DNA of 64,000 bases, taken from NCBI RefSeq assembly GCF_900250115.1, contig NZ_LT984805.1, positions 310,001 to 374,000 of the forward strand, read 5' to 3'. The notes under the pieces are model-generated. The model worked only from the letters and a program-made list of their open reading frames with translations. It searched no databases and had not been told where the DNA came from. The position numbers and the translations under genes are program-made. Below, one piece after another: positions 29,489-40,130 of the stretch (positions are counted from its first letter, which is position 1; every line of letters starts with the position of its first letter). This DNA comes from Cupriavidus taiwanensis (GTDB lineage Bacteria > Pseudomonadota > Gammaproteobacteria > Burkholderiales > Burkholderiaceae).

Positions 29489-29951
29489 TAATCGATGTCC
29501 GGGCAGTCACAAGAGGTGCCAATTGTATTCAATCTCGTAGGTATTGAGATCCCTTCAATCCAGCAGGGCACAAGTTTCAGAACTACGATGCACCGGCAGA
29601 TGAGGCTCTACCCATACTTCGCGCGCTTTCTACCCCTGTTGGTGTGCAACCCCTCATATGAGGCGTTAAGCATAAGACGACCTCGATGGTCGGAGCGACG
29701 TCAACGCAGGATTGTGTTAAAGGCGCCGTTTTTTCAGTTAGTATCCTATGCGCGCACAGAGAGGCGTTGTTGTCCTCCGTGTCCCTCCGACATCGCCACT
29801 GCGATATTGTCCGTTTGTTGACATTGTAGATGTCCGCCCACTTGGCGGCATCGTTCGAACTTGCCATAGCGCGCAGCAAACTAATGTGTCGTTGTGACCT
29901 AGTCGTGTTTGCTGACGGCGTTTGACGAGCCATCCCGGGGAGTTTAAATCC
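29489..29951. other. nodD-nifA intergenic region
   Basis: 463 bases with no credible gene. I searched by eye for a sigma-54 -24/-12 element, a TGT-N10-ACA site and a FixK-type TTGAT-N4-ATCAA site and found no good match, so the control of nifA is not evident. The nifA ribosome site GGGGAG is at the end. Confidence 0.5.
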
Positions 29952-31583
29952 ATGCCGCATTTCTATGCTAACGATTTCGATTTGGTGTACGAGGTAGTGC
30001 AGACACTAGTTTCGTCGCGGGATGCTGAGCAGACGTTGGACAGATCCTTACGGCATCTTTCGTCTGCGCTAGGATGGCGCTCCGCCTTCATAGCCGTCGC
30101 GGAGCCGGGTGGATATCTAGCTGGTTTTTGTTCCACGGGACTTTCGGAGGGCTGGCGCGAGCGCGTACGCTTTCTTCCCGATGAGGGAGTCGTGGGCCGC
30201 ATTCATTCAAGTGATTCGCCTATCATTGTCCCTGAGATTCACGACGAACATTTTCTCGCGGACCGCTTCGGAACTGCTAATGAATTGGACGGTGATCATA
30301 TCGCTCTCCTGGGAACTCCTATCCGGCATGAGGGCCGTCCGCTCGGGGTGCTGGTCGCATTTTGTGAGAATCGAGACGGAACGCGCGCCTTTGCTAACGA
30401 TCTTCAACTTATGAAAGTTGTTGCAGCGCCGATGGGGCAAGCGCTGCTGCTTAATCGCGAGGCGATGAACAAGGGCGGTTACAGGGAACAGGTATGTAGA
30501 CGTCCACAGAAGGAGCATCATCCTTTGCGCAATATAGAGAACGCGGTAGGCCATTCCCCATCGATGCAGAGGGTGTTTGCGCAAGTCCATCAAGTCGCCC
30601 CGGCGAGGGCGACAGTACTCTTGCGCGGTGAAAGCGGAACGGGAAAGGAATTGATCGCACGCGCAATCTATAGCTTGTCTCGGCGTAATGATCAGCCATT
30701 CGTTTCGGTGAACTGCGCGGCGCTTTCAGAGACTCTCCTGGAGAGCGAACTGTTTGGCCATGAGAAGGGAGCGTTCACGGGGGCGCAATCGCAACGGAAA
30801 GGTAGATTCGAACTAGCGCACGGCGGCACACTATTTCTCGATGAAATTGGCGATATCTCACCGTCCTTCCAAGCGAAGCTGTTGCGGGTTCTGCAAGAAA
30901 GGGAGTTTGAGCGCGTAGGGGGGGCCACGCCTGTAAGGGTTGATGTGAGGCTAATCGTTGCGACAAATCGCAACCTCGAACGGATGGTCAAAGAGGGTGA
31001 ATTCCGAGCAGATTTGTATTATCGCATTAATGTGGTAAGCATTCGTCTGCCACCCCTACGTGAGCGCCGCGAGGACATCCCGGCTTTGGCGCAATACTTT
31101 TTAGATCGATTCAACCGTGACAACGGCAGGTCGCTGCGCTTCACAGAAGGAGCATTGAGCGTGCTTTCGGGTTGCTACTGGGCCGGTAACGTACGTGAGT
31201 TGGAGAACTGCGTTGAGAGGACCGCGACGATGGCACTCCACGATTCCATTGATCGGCTCTCATTCCTGTGTGAGATGGATAAGTGTCTAACCCAAGGATT
31301 GCATGACATCGAGCGCGAAGACGCCGTACGTCCGGGCCGATCGGCAAACGCTGCAGCGAGCGAGGAGATCACTCCTACAGTCTCCGTAGATGCAGGTCAC
31401 GAGAGCGCCAGATTTGCCCTGCCCAGCAGGAACGATAGACCTCAAGGCGAGAGAGAGCGACTCATTTGGGCCATGGAGCGCTGTGGCTGGGTGCAGGCAA
31501 AAGCGGCGCGGCTCTTGGGTATTACGCCACGGCAGATTGGCTACGCGCTGCGTAAGAACGGGATCGAGCTTCGCCGTTTCTGA
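29952..31583 (+). CDS. nifA: Nitrogen fixation activator NifA
   Basis: 543 residues. An N-terminal GAF domain ([40 protein letters not shown]) is followed by the sigma-54 AAA+ domain with Walker [19 protein letters not shown], the GAFTGA loop and [10 protein letters not shown] Fis-type helix-turn-helix ends the protein ([20 protein letters not shown]). The linker has the exact C-x11-C-x19-C-x4-C spacing that makes rhizobial NifA directly oxygen-sensitive. Start 29952 (MPHFYANDF) sits 9 bases after GGGGAG. It activates the sigma-54 promoters seen at 35493, 45990, 46290 and upstream of nifH. Confidence 0.95.
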   Translation: MPHFYANDFDLVYEVVQTLVSSRDAEQTLDRSLRHLSSALGWRSAFIAVAEPGGYLAGFCSTGLSEGWRERVRFLPDEGVVGRIHSSDSPIIVPEIHDEHFLADRFGTANELDGDHIALLGTPIRHEGRPLGVLVAFCENRDGTRAFANDLQLMKVVAAPMGQALLLNREAMNKGGYREQVCRRPQKEHHPLRNIENAVGHSPSMQRVFAQVHQVAPARATVLLRGESGTGKELIARAIYSLSRRNDQPFVSVNCAALSETLLESELFGHEKGAFTGAQSQRKGRFELAHGGTLFLDEIGDISPSFQAKLLRVLQEREFERVGGATPVRVDVRLIVATNRNLERMVKEGEFRADLYYRINVVSIRLPPLRERREDIPALAQYFLDRFNRDNGRSLRFTEGALSVLSGCYWAGNVRELENCVERTATMALHDSIDRLSFLCEMDKCLTQGLHDIEREDAVRPGRSANAAASEEITPTVSVDAGHESARFALPSRNDRPQGERERLIWAMERCGWVQAKAARLLGITPRQIGYALRKNGIELRRF

Positions 31584-31669
31584 TGGCAGAATATCGCTGC
31601 CTGCGGTGGTCTAATGTCCTTGGACAGGTCGATAGGAGGATAATCCGTAATCGACGAGTGAAAAGATAG

Positions 31670-32683
<1,014 letters not shown>

Positions 32684-32963
32684 GCCTGTCAGTTTTTTTG
32701 TGTGCAGGGCAGGTAAAGGCTCACCGTCGATGGAACGGTGAGCCAGCAATATCTTAACGATAAGGGTGGGTGAAGCGTTCCTCGTAGAGGATCGCAAACT
32801 GGTTCATGGCAGCCTTCCAGTCATGGGTTGAACTGCCCCACTTCACCGTGATGTTTCGCAGCGCCAGCCACAGCAGCTTGGTCGCCGCCTCGTCGCTGGG
32901 GAAGTGACCGCGCGTCTTGATGATCTTGCGCAGCTGCGCGTTGATGCTCTCGATCGCGTTGGT

Positions 32964-34490
32964 AACCGGCATGATAGGAACCGGTGCCCTTCCTCTCCTC
33001 ACCGTGTAACTTGGTGTATGGTTCGACCATCCGGGACAGGGGCACCGGGGAGCACTTCGGGTGGGCAGGCCGTTCATATACGTTGAGCTGCGAGCTCGTG
33101 TTAGTAGTTGGCCGCCCCTGCGACCCGCCCGGTTGCGCTGCGAGCGCGAATCCGTAGTTGTCGTGCTGTCCCACCGGCTCCCATTTGCGATGTTTCCCAT
33201 GGGAGACGCCAATGCGAGTGATAGGACTGGATGTATCGCGATCGGTGGCCGAGATCGCCTATTTGGAGAATGGCCGGCTACGCGCCGGCGGGCGCGTCGG
33301 ACTGCGACGCGACGAGCTGGAACACTTTGCTGCCAAGCTAAAGCCCGACGACCACGTGGTACTCGAGGCGACCGGCAACACGATCGCCATCGCGAACGTG
33401 CTGACAGGTCATGTCGGCAAAGTGATTGTCGCCAACCCGTTGCAAGTCCGCCTGATCGCAGAAGCGCGCGTCAAGACGGATAAGATCGATGCCGCGATCC
33501 TTGCGCAACTCTATGCGAGTGGCTTCCTGCCCGAGGTGTGGATTCCAGACGAGGCCACGCAAGCGATGCGACGGCAGGTGTCGCGCCGCGCCCAGATCGT
33601 GCGGCAGCGGACGCGGCTCAAGAATGAGATTCACGCTGTCCTTGCCGCACATCTCATCGCACGGTGTCCTGCGACAGACCTGTTTGGCAAGAAAGGGCGG
33701 GCCTGGCTGAGCCTTCAGCCGCTACCCATGGACGAGCGCATCGGGATTGACCAGCGGTTGCATGAGCTCGACAGGCTGGCAGAGAATCTGCAGCAGGTTG
33801 AGCGCGTCCTGGCCCAATCCGCTATTCAGGACGACAGGCTGCGCAAGCTGCTGACCATCACCGGCATCAACACCACCGTTGCGATCGGGTTGATCTCGGC
33901 CATTGGCGATATCGCTCGCTTTCGTTCGCCGCAGAAACTGGTCAGCTACTTTGGCCTCAATCCTTCGGTCTACCAATCCGGCTTGCAGCCAGCAAAGCAC
34001 GGACACATCAGCAAGCGCGGACGTTCCTATGCGCGTGCCATGCTGGTCGACGCTGCCTGGGCCGCAGCCCAAACGGCCGGCCCCGTCCGAGCCTTCTTCC
34101 TTCGTATCCGGGATCGTCGCGGTCAGCAGATCGCGGCTGTTGCCACGGCACGCAAGGTGGCGATCATCGTGTGGCACGTCCTCACGCGTAACGAAGCCTT
34201 CGCCTGGGATCGCCCGGCGCTGACTGCGCGCAAGACCCGTGAGCTGGAACTGCAGGCAGGCATGCCTGCGCGTCGCGGTAGCCGCAAGGGGTCTGCCGCC
34301 GCCTACAATCTGAAGTCCGTCCGGGATCTGGAGCGTGCGGCAGGCGAACAAGCTGAGCACGCTTACCAACGGCTGTTCTCGCGCTGGAAGCAAGCGCGAC
34401 CGCAGGCAAGTGCGGTACGCGCTCCGTGGCCACCAATACGGACGCCATAAACGAGCGAAAGCACACCACGCGCTTGTCAACTTCATCCGT
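32964..34490 (+). mobile_element. IS110-family element inside the IS256 transposase
   Basis: The limits come from rejoining the interrupted IS256 reading frame: GCGTTGGT on the left joins CGTGTAAAT on the right to restore the IYTTNAIES codons. The 1.53 kb element encodes one transposase and has no clear terminal inverted repeats, as expected for IS110. Confidence 0.78.
33212..34450 (+). CDS. IS110-family transposase
   Basis: 412 residues. The N-terminal DEDD domain begins MRVIGLDVSRSVAEIAYLEN with later acidic residues at VLEATGN and VKTDKIDAAILA. The C-terminal Transposase_20 domain has LLTITGINTTVAIGLISAIG and LVSYFGLNPSVYQSG, then HISKRGRSYARAMLVDAAW. Start 33212 follows the GGGAGACG ribosome site. 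It is intact and probably functional. Confidence 0.87.
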   Translation: MRVIGLDVSRSVAEIAYLENGRLRAGGRVGLRRDELEHFAAKLKPDDHVVLEATGNTIAIANVLTGHVGKVIVANPLQVRLIAEARVKTDKIDAAILAQLYASGFLPEVWIPDEATQAMRRQVSRRAQIVRQRTRLKNEIHAVLAAHLIARCPATDLFGKKGRAWLSLQPLPMDERIGIDQRLHELDRLAENLQQVERVLAQSAIQDDRLRKLLTITGINTTVAIGLISAIGDIARFRSPQKLVSYFGLNPSVYQSGLQPAKHGHISKRGRSYARAMLVDAAWAAAQTAGPVRAFFLRIRDRRGQQIAAVATARKVAIIVWHVLTRNEAFAWDRPALTARKTRELELQAGMPARRGSRKGSAAAYNLKSVRDLERAAGEQAEHAYQRLFSRWKQARPQASAVRAPWPPIRTP

Positions 34491-35492
34491 CGTGTAAATG
34501 ATCTTGCGGATCGCCGGCGGGAACGTAAAGAACGGGATCACCTGATCCCAGGCGCGACGCCAGGATGCGCCGATCGGTGCATACCGCCGACCCCATTCCC
34601 CGTTCTCGAAGGCCGCCAACTCGGCCAGCGCGGCCTCGACGGTGGGGGCCGTGTACACGGGCTTGAGCGCCGCCGCCACGGCGCGGCGCTCCTTCCAGTT
34701 GGCGTACTCCAGGCTGTTGCGGATCAGATGCACGATGCAGGTCTGCAGGGTGGTGTTCGGGAACACCGCGGCCAGGGCCTGTTCCATGCCCTTAAGGCCA
34801 TCGGTCACCGCGATCAGGATGTCTTGGGTACCCCGGGTCTTCAGGTCGTTGAACACCTTCATCCAGAACTTGGCGCCTTCGGTGCTCTCGATCCACAGGC
34901 CCAGGATGTCGCGCGTGCCGTCGGGCAGCACGCCCAAGGCCAGGTAGACGGCCTTGTTGCGCACCACGCCGTCCTCGCGCATCTTGACGCGCAGCGCGTC
35001 GAAGAACACCACCGGGTACATCACCTCCAGCGGACGGGCCTGCCAGGCGGTCACCTCGTCCATGACCGCATCGGTCACCGAACTGATGAATTCGGGCGAG
35101 ACCTCGGTGCCGTACTGTTCGGCCAGAAACGCCTGGATCTCGCGCAAGGTCATGCCGCGCGCATACATGGCGATGATCTTGTCGTCGAACCCGGTGAAGC
35201 GCCGCTCGTGCTTGGAATCAGGATCGGATCAAAGCTGCCGTCGCGATCGCGAGGGATGTCTAACCGCAGCGGCCCGTCGTCGGTCAGAACCGTCTTATTA
35301 CTTGACCACTACAGCCTGGGTGCTTCCCTACACCTATGACAAAAGTTTGTGACAACTCAACGCATTGGTCTACCCTCGAGGAACTTCAAAGTGTCGGGAT
35401 CGATTCCAACTCTGCGACAGGAGCGGCCATCCACGACAGTCGCGGGAGCGGGCGTGTAGGGCTGCATAACGGTAAATGCATGGCTGCGACGA

Positions 35493-35508
35493 TGGTACGC
35501 AACTTGCT
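35493..35508 (+). promoter_or_regulatory. Sigma-54 promoter of nifE
   Basis: TGGTACGCAACTTGCT matches the -24/-12 consensus TGGYACR-N4-TTGCW perfectly, with GG and GC ten bases apart. It lies about 35 bases before the nifE start, and the neighbouring IS256 remnant ends about 190 bases upstream. I found no exact TGT-N10-ACA site in the remaining upstream sequence. Confidence 0.85.
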
Positions 35509-35542
35509 GATCTTCGCGAACCGCAGAGCGTATGGAGCCGTT

Positions 35543-36913
35543 ATGTCGCGAAAGGCGAGGGCTGCCGATCTTTTTGACCAACCGAATTGTGCGAAGAACC
35601 GGGCCAAGAGCGAGGAAGAGCGAAAGCTGGGCTGCTCAAGGCAGCTTTCACCGGGCGCGGCCGCTGGGGGCTGCGCTTTCGATGGGGCAAAAATTGCACT
35701 TCAGCCTGTAGCTGACGTGGCGCACCTCGTGCATGGACCAATCGCATGCGAAGGCAACTCTTGGGACAACCGCCAGGCGGCCTCATCAGGGCCGACGCTC
35801 TATCGCACTGGCTTCACGACTGACATCAATGAGTTCGACGTGATCTACGGGGGTGAACGACGTCTATTCCGTAGCGTCCGCGAGATCATTGAAAAGTACA
35901 ATCCACCTGCGGTCTTTGTTTATCAAACGTGTGTTACTGCGTTAATCGGCGATGACATAGATGCAGTGTGCAAGCAGGCTTCAGTAGAATTCAGTAAGCC
36001 AGTTATACCGGTGCACGCGCCTGGGTTCGCTGGATCAAAGAACCTCGGCAATAAGCTTGGCGGCGAGGCGCTTTTGAATTATGTGATAGGTACCCGTGAG
36101 CCGGCATATACAACGCCCACAGACATCAACGTAATCGGCGAGTACAACCTGTCAGGCGAGTTATGGCAGGTAAAGCCGCTCTTGGACGAACTTGGCATCC
36201 GTCTTTTGTCGTGTATAACTGGCGATGGCCGGTACAGCGATATTGCGAGCGCGCATCGGGCCAGAGCAAACATGGTGGTCTGTTCGAAGTCCATGGTCCA
36301 TGTGGCAACTAAGATGCAAGAGCGTTATGGGATTCCATACCTTGAGTGCTCATTCTACGGAATTGGCGACACAAGCAACGCTCTCCGCCAGATCGCGAGT
36401 CTGTTGGTGCAGCGAGGGGCATCTGGAAAGCTGTTAGACAGTACAGAGCGCCTGATTCAAGCTCAGGAGGAGCGGGCATGGGAGCGGATTGCCACGTACC
36501 GTGCGCGTCTTGAAGGTAAACGGGCGCTGCTAATCACAGGTGGCGTGAAATCATGGTCAGTTGTGGCTGCGTTACAGGAGGCCGGCTTAGAAATCATTGG
36601 CACAAGCGTGAAGAAGAGTACCAAGGAAGACAAAGAAAGAATCAAAGGGATCCTCGGACAGGACGCGCTCATGTTCGATAACATGACGGCGCGCGAGATG
36701 TACAAGCTATTGCACGATGCAAAGGCCGACATCATGCTGTCTGGTGGGCGCTCACAGTTTATCGCATTGAAGGCGCTTATGCCTTGGCTTGACGTAAATC
36801 AAGAACGTCATCATCCGTATGCCGGGTATGAAGGGATCGTGGAGTTGATCCGAGAGATAGAGCGTACTATTTACAACCCGGTGTGGCAACAGGTGCGAAT
36901 CCCAGCGCCGTGA
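35543..36913 (+). CDS. nifE: FeMo-cofactor scaffold subunit NifE
   Basis: 456 residues of the nitrogenase component 1 family. Features are GAAAGGCAFDGAKIALQP, HGPIACEGNSWDNR, FVYQTCVTALIGDDID and NVIGEYNLSGELWQVKPLL, with a C-terminus ending NPVWQQVRIPAP. It forms the NifEN tetramer on which the NifB-co precursor is matured. The frame is open to 35336, but the sigma-54 promoter at 35493 lies inside that extension. The start is therefore MSRKARAADLFDQ at 35543, where NifE similarity begins. Confidence 0.95.
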   Translation: MSRKARAADLFDQPNCAKNRAKSEEERKLGCSRQLSPGAAAGGCAFDGAKIALQPVADVAHLVHGPIACEGNSWDNRQAASSGPTLYRTGFTTDINEFDVIYGGERRLFRSVREIIEKYNPPAVFVYQTCVTALIGDDIDAVCKQASVEFSKPVIPVHAPGFAGSKNLGNKLGGEALLNYVIGTREPAYTTPTDINVIGEYNLSGELWQVKPLLDELGIRLLSCITGDGRYSDIASAHRARANMVVCSKSMVHVATKMQERYGIPYLECSFYGIGDTSNALRQIASLLVQRGASGKLLDSTERLIQAQEERAWERIATYRARLEGKRALLITGGVKSWSVVAALQEAGLEIIGTSVKKSTKEDKERIKGILGQDALMFDNMTAREMYKLLHDAKADIMLSGGRSQFIALKALMPWLDVNQERHHPYAGYEGIVELIREIERTIYNPVWQQVRIPAP

Positions 36914-37045
36914 AATAACGGAGGTGAAGTCGACTGGTCAAAAGATTCGCGGCACAGCTAATGTACTCGGAATACTAAGCCGCCACAGAATCCAGGAAGT
37001 ACATCTCTACGCGTGGCGGCGGTCTAGGAAAGTGAGGAGACCATT

Positions 37046-38353
37046 ATGGCTATCGTGATCCAATCTGAAAAAGCCTGCACGGTAAACCCGTTGAAGACTA
37101 GCCAGCCGCTCGGCGCTAGCTTTGCGGCTATGGGGCTTGAGGCCTGTATGCCCGTATTGCACGGCTCACAAGGTTGCACGTCGTTTGCCTTGGTTTTGCT
37201 GACGCGACATTTCAAGGAAGCAATCCCGCTGCAGACTACCGCAATGGATGAAATCTCTGCGGTTTTGGGCGGATACGATAATGTCGAGACGGCATTGCTT
37301 AACATCCGAAAGCGCGAGGCGCCGAGAATCATTGTGGTCTGTTCAACAGGTCTCACCGAGACCAATGGCGAGGATCTCGATGGTCATCTAAGAGCTATAC
37401 GCAAAGGTAATCCAGAACTTTTCAATACAGAAATTGTGTATGTCTCGACGCCAGATTATGTTGGCGCTTTCGAGGACGGCTACAGCAAAGCTGTGGTGGA
37501 GATTGTCATGGAGCTGGTAGAGCCGCTGCCTGCTATTTATCGACAAATTAGCGTGTTGCCGGGAAGCCATTTATCGCCGCGCGACGTTGAAGAACTACGC
37601 GTGATAGTCCAGTCATTTGGCCTAGACCCAATAATCCTCCCTGACATTTCCGGTTCGCTCGATGGCCACTTTGATTCAGAATGGCGTGGCGTAACGCGGG
37701 GCGGAACCACGCTCGAACAAATCCGCGCTGCTGGGGCATCTTCTTTCACAATTGGCATTGGAGAGCAGACTCGTGCTGGTGCGCGAGCGTTACAGGAAAT
37801 ATGTGGCACGCCATTTGAAATCTTCGAACGTCTCACGGGTCTAGAACCTAACGATCGATTATTGCGGCTTCTCGCGCAGTTGTCAGGGCGAGCCATTCCA
37901 GAGAAGTATCGTCGGCAGCGTGAACAACTTCTGGATGCAATGCTGGACAGTCACTTCTATACGGGGGGTATAAAGGTTGCGATTGGTGCAGATCCGGACA
38001 TGCTCCTTTCGGTTGGGTCACTGCTGCACGAGCTAGGGGCAGAACTATCAGTCTGCGTCAGCACGACCCCATCTCCAGCGCATGCGCTTTTGCCCGCAAG
38101 CGAAGTAGTGCTGGGCGACTTGGAAGACATGGAACGTGCGGCTGGCAATTGCGACGTGCTAATCACTCACTCGCATGGCCGCCAAATGGCTGCGCGACTC
38201 GGTAAGCCGCTGATGCGCGTAGGCTTCCCCGTATTCGACCGCGTCGGAAATGCACATCGATGTCAGATAGGATATCGAGGCACGATGGACCTGATTTTCG
38301 AGATTGCAAATCTGATGCTCGAGCGAATCCAGTTCCGCGCACCGAAGGATTAG
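37046..38353 (+). CDS. nifN: FeMo-cofactor scaffold subunit NifN
   Basis: 435 residues. It starts MAIVIQSEKACTVNPLKTSQPLGAS-like (the conserved KACTVNPLKTSQPLG region), then MPVLHGSQGCTSFALVLLTRHF, IVVCSTGLTETNGEDLDG and PLMRVGFPVFDRVG. It pairs with NifE. It follows nifE by 132 bases in the same direction, behind a GAGGAG-like ribosome site. Confidence 0.95.
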   Translation: MAIVIQSEKACTVNPLKTSQPLGASFAAMGLEACMPVLHGSQGCTSFALVLLTRHFKEAIPLQTTAMDEISAVLGGYDNVETALLNIRKREAPRIIVVCSTGLTETNGEDLDGHLRAIRKGNPELFNTEIVYVSTPDYVGAFEDGYSKAVVEIVMELVEPLPAIYRQISVLPGSHLSPRDVEELRVIVQSFGLDPIILPDISGSLDGHFDSEWRGVTRGGTTLEQIRAAGASSFTIGIGEQTRAGARALQEICGTPFEIFERLTGLEPNDRLLRLLAQLSGRAIPEKYRRQREQLLDAMLDSHFYTGGIKVAIGADPDMLLSVGSLLHELGAELSVCVSTTPSPAHALLPASEVVLGDLEDMERAAGNCDVLITHSHGRQMAARLGKPLMRVGFPVFDRVGNAHRCQIGYRGTMDLIFEIANLMLERIQFRAPKD

Positions 38354-38452
38354 CCCCTATCCACGATCAATACCCATCGCGCTCCGGAAACACCGGTGAT
38401 CTGATCTCAAGGTTTCCTCCAGCCACTATGTGATCCTACAAGGAGACGGCAC

Positions 38453-39139
38453 ATGAAAATCGCCTTCGCTACGCAAGATAAGGAGCATGTTGACGCCCAC
38501 TTTGGGTGGGCGAAACATATACTCGTCTATGACGTGACAGCCGCCGCGCACAGGTTCATCCAGGCTTTCGATTTCAGCGACACGCCACAGAAGCACGACA
38601 ACGAAGAGAAACTGGGTCAAAGGCTTGAAGCAATCCATGACTGCGCGATATTGTACGTCGCCGCGATTGGAGGTGCCGGAGCCGCGCGGGTTGTTGCGCT
38701 GAAGATCCACCCTATCAAGGTGGCAAAGGCGGAGCCTATTGAAACGATCCTTAGAAAGCTGCAGGAGGTGTTGAAGGGGACGCCGCCTCCGTGGTTAAGG
38801 AAGGTGATCAAGAAGGATTCGGGCACGGCATACGATTTGGGCGCGGACGACGGGTTAGCGAATAATCGCGCCTACCTCAAAGAGAAGGACTATCCTCCGC
38901 CACAAATAACTGTTGGTGCTGAAACTGACAGCGAAGACAGGATAGATGACCCTGAGGCAACAAAAGCTCGTTTGAAAAGATTGAACACGCTTGCGGTGCA
39001 AGCCAAGATGGATCTACACGATTTATCCGAAGAGTTGCCGGCCAGTTGGGAGAAAATTTTAGTGGTTGCCAGACGCTGCCACGAAATCCACGCCGCGTTG
39101 ATGGAGGCGCGGAAAACCGCCGGCTTGGCTTATAAGTGA
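38453..39139 (+). CDS. nifX: NifX fused to a CCE_0567-type (DUF683) domain
   Basis: 228 residues against about 130-160 for ordinary NifX. Residues 1 to about 125 are NifX: MKIAFATQDKEHVDAHFGWA, then HDCAILYVAAIGGAGAARV and HPIKVAKAEPIETILRKLQE, ending near PPPWLRKVIKK. After a loose linker, residues about 163-225 (ATKARLKRLNTLAVQAKMDL, HDLSEELPASWEKI) match the small helical CCE_0567/DUF683 metalloprotein usually encoded as a separate gene downstream of nifX. The NifX-associated DUF269 gene normally between them is absent. NifX binds FeMo-co precursors; the role of the fused domain is not established. Confidence 0.82.
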   Translation: MKIAFATQDKEHVDAHFGWAKHILVYDVTAAAHRFIQAFDFSDTPQKHDNEEKLGQRLEAIHDCAILYVAAIGGAGAARVVALKIHPIKVAKAEPIETILRKLQEVLKGTPPPWLRKVIKKDSGTAYDLGADDGLANNRAYLKEKDYPPPQITVGAETDSEDRIDDPEATKARLKRLNTLAVQAKMDLHDLSEELPASWEKILVVARRCHEIHAALMEARKTAGLAYK

Positions 39140-39158
39140 ATATCGCGAGAATGCAAAC

Positions 39159-39461
39159 GTGAATGACAACTTTACTGTAGTGCTACCAAGTGGCGCGATC
39201 TGGACACCGAGCTTCGTAAATTCTATCGATCATCATAATTGTATCGGCTGTGGCCGATGTTTTCGTGTGTGTTCGCGCGGTGTCCTTCAATTGGTTGGAG
39301 TGAGCGAGGATGGCAGCCATATTTCCCTTGAGGGGGAGAACGAGAATGAGGAGGAGCTTGAGAAGAAGGTTATGACAATCTTGCATCGCGAGTATTGCAT
39401 AGGTTGCACCGCTTGCGCGAAGATTTGTCCAAAAAAATGTTATACGCACGCGCCTGCTTAG
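39159..39461 (+). CDS. fdxB: nif-specific ferredoxin III (FdxB)
   Basis: 100 residues with two 4Fe-4S motifs, CIGCGRCFRVC and CIGCTACAKICPKKC, separated by an acidic insert (EGENENEEELEKK). This is typical of the ferredoxin III found downstream of nifX in rhizobia. It is a likely electron donor for cofactor assembly or nitrogenase. It lies 19 bases after nifX in the same operon. Confidence 0.85.
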   Translation: MNDNFTVVLPSGAIWTPSFVNSIDHHNCIGCGRCFRVCSRGVLQLVGVSEDGSHISLEGENENEEELEKKVMTILHREYCIGCTACAKICPKKCYTHAPA

Positions 39462-39470
39462 GCCTTTGTT

Positions 39471-40046
39471 ATGACGAAGATGAATTTTCACAGTACCCTA
39501 ATGCGTCACGCGGTAGATGACGACGACTGCACGGTGCTGACGCTAGCTGGCGCCATTTCGTCGACGTTAGAGGAAGGAAATGTACATGGCCTCCCCATAA
39601 TAGGACTTGACGCCAATGAAACTAGGTGGCTGCTTGCACACTGGTTTCCAGGTGCCGAGTATGCCTTATCTTTGGAGCTAAATAGGGAGGCAAACGCGCC
39701 AGACCCGATGTACTATGACGAAGTCGAAGAACTCGTAGCCTTGCTTGAGGCACACGCAGATCCGAGTGCCGGTACACCCATCGAGGTGCGCTGTGTTTCT
39801 CATGCATTGGCTTGCGGGTGTTTGAAAGACAAACATCTCTGGCAAAACTTACGCCTTCCATCCCGGGCCGCGCTGTTAGAGGTTCTGAGGTACTGGTTTC
39901 CCATGCTTGCCGAAAAGAACGTCCATGGAATGAAGTGGAAAAAGTTCCTCTACAAACAGCTATGTGAGCGTGATGCGCTATACGTGTGCAGGGCTCCGAG
40001 TTGCAGTGTTTGCCCCAGTTTCGGAGACTGTTTTGGGCCTGAATGA
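39471..40046 (+). CDS. nifQ: Molybdenum-donation protein NifQ
   Basis: 191 residues. The C-terminal cysteine signature CRAPSCSVCPSFGDC has the C-x4-C-x2-C-x5-C spacing of NifQ, which carries an Mo-Fe-S cluster and supplies molybdenum to NifEN. The region LPSRAALLEVLRYWFPMLAE and MKWKKFLYKQLCE is also family-typical. It is the last gene of the rightward nifE operon. Confidence 0.9.
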   Translation: MTKMNFHSTLMRHAVDDDDCTVLTLAGAISSTLEEGNVHGLPIIGLDANETRWLLAHWFPGAEYALSLELNREANAPDPMYYDEVEELVALLEAHADPSAGTPIEVRCVSHALACGCLKDKHLWQNLRLPSRAALLEVLRYWFPMLAEKNVHGMKWKKFLYKQLCERDALYVCRAPSCSVCPSFGDCFGPE

Positions 40047-40130
40047 CGAAAAAATAATCGCTTTTTACAAGTAGAGAACTGTCAGGGCCGGAACATATAA
40101 AAAGGATAAGGAGACTCATATCAGTTGGCG

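Larger units (their letters stand above)
32684..35300 (-). mobile_element. IS256-family element, split by IS110 and 5' truncated
   Basis: The right-hand end of the transposase gene and its terminal region (GGCCTGTCAGTTTTTTTGTG near 32682) are present at the left. The element is interrupted at 32964-34490 by an IS110-family element. It stops near 35300 before the first 90 or so transposase residues, close to nifE. Excluding the insertion about 1.1 kb remains. Confidence 0.75.
32754..35300 (-). pseudogene. IS256-family (mutator-type) transposase, interrupted
   Basis: Two pieces on the minus strand. The first, about 35300-34491, has DDGPLRLDIPRDRDGSFDP, a missing base near 35216, then MYARGMTLREIQAFL and VMYPVVFFDALRVKMREDG (Asp) to PPAIRKIIYTTD. 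The second, 32963-32754, resumes at TNAIESINAQLRKIIKTRGH and ends EERFTHPYR. The insertion falls exactly in the conserved IYTTNAIES motif. With the N-terminus also missing, the gene is dead. Confidence 0.85.

Noticed and set aside
35336..35542. A 69-codon N-terminal extension of NifE
   Set aside because: The sigma-54 promoter lies inside it and NifE similarity begins at 35543.
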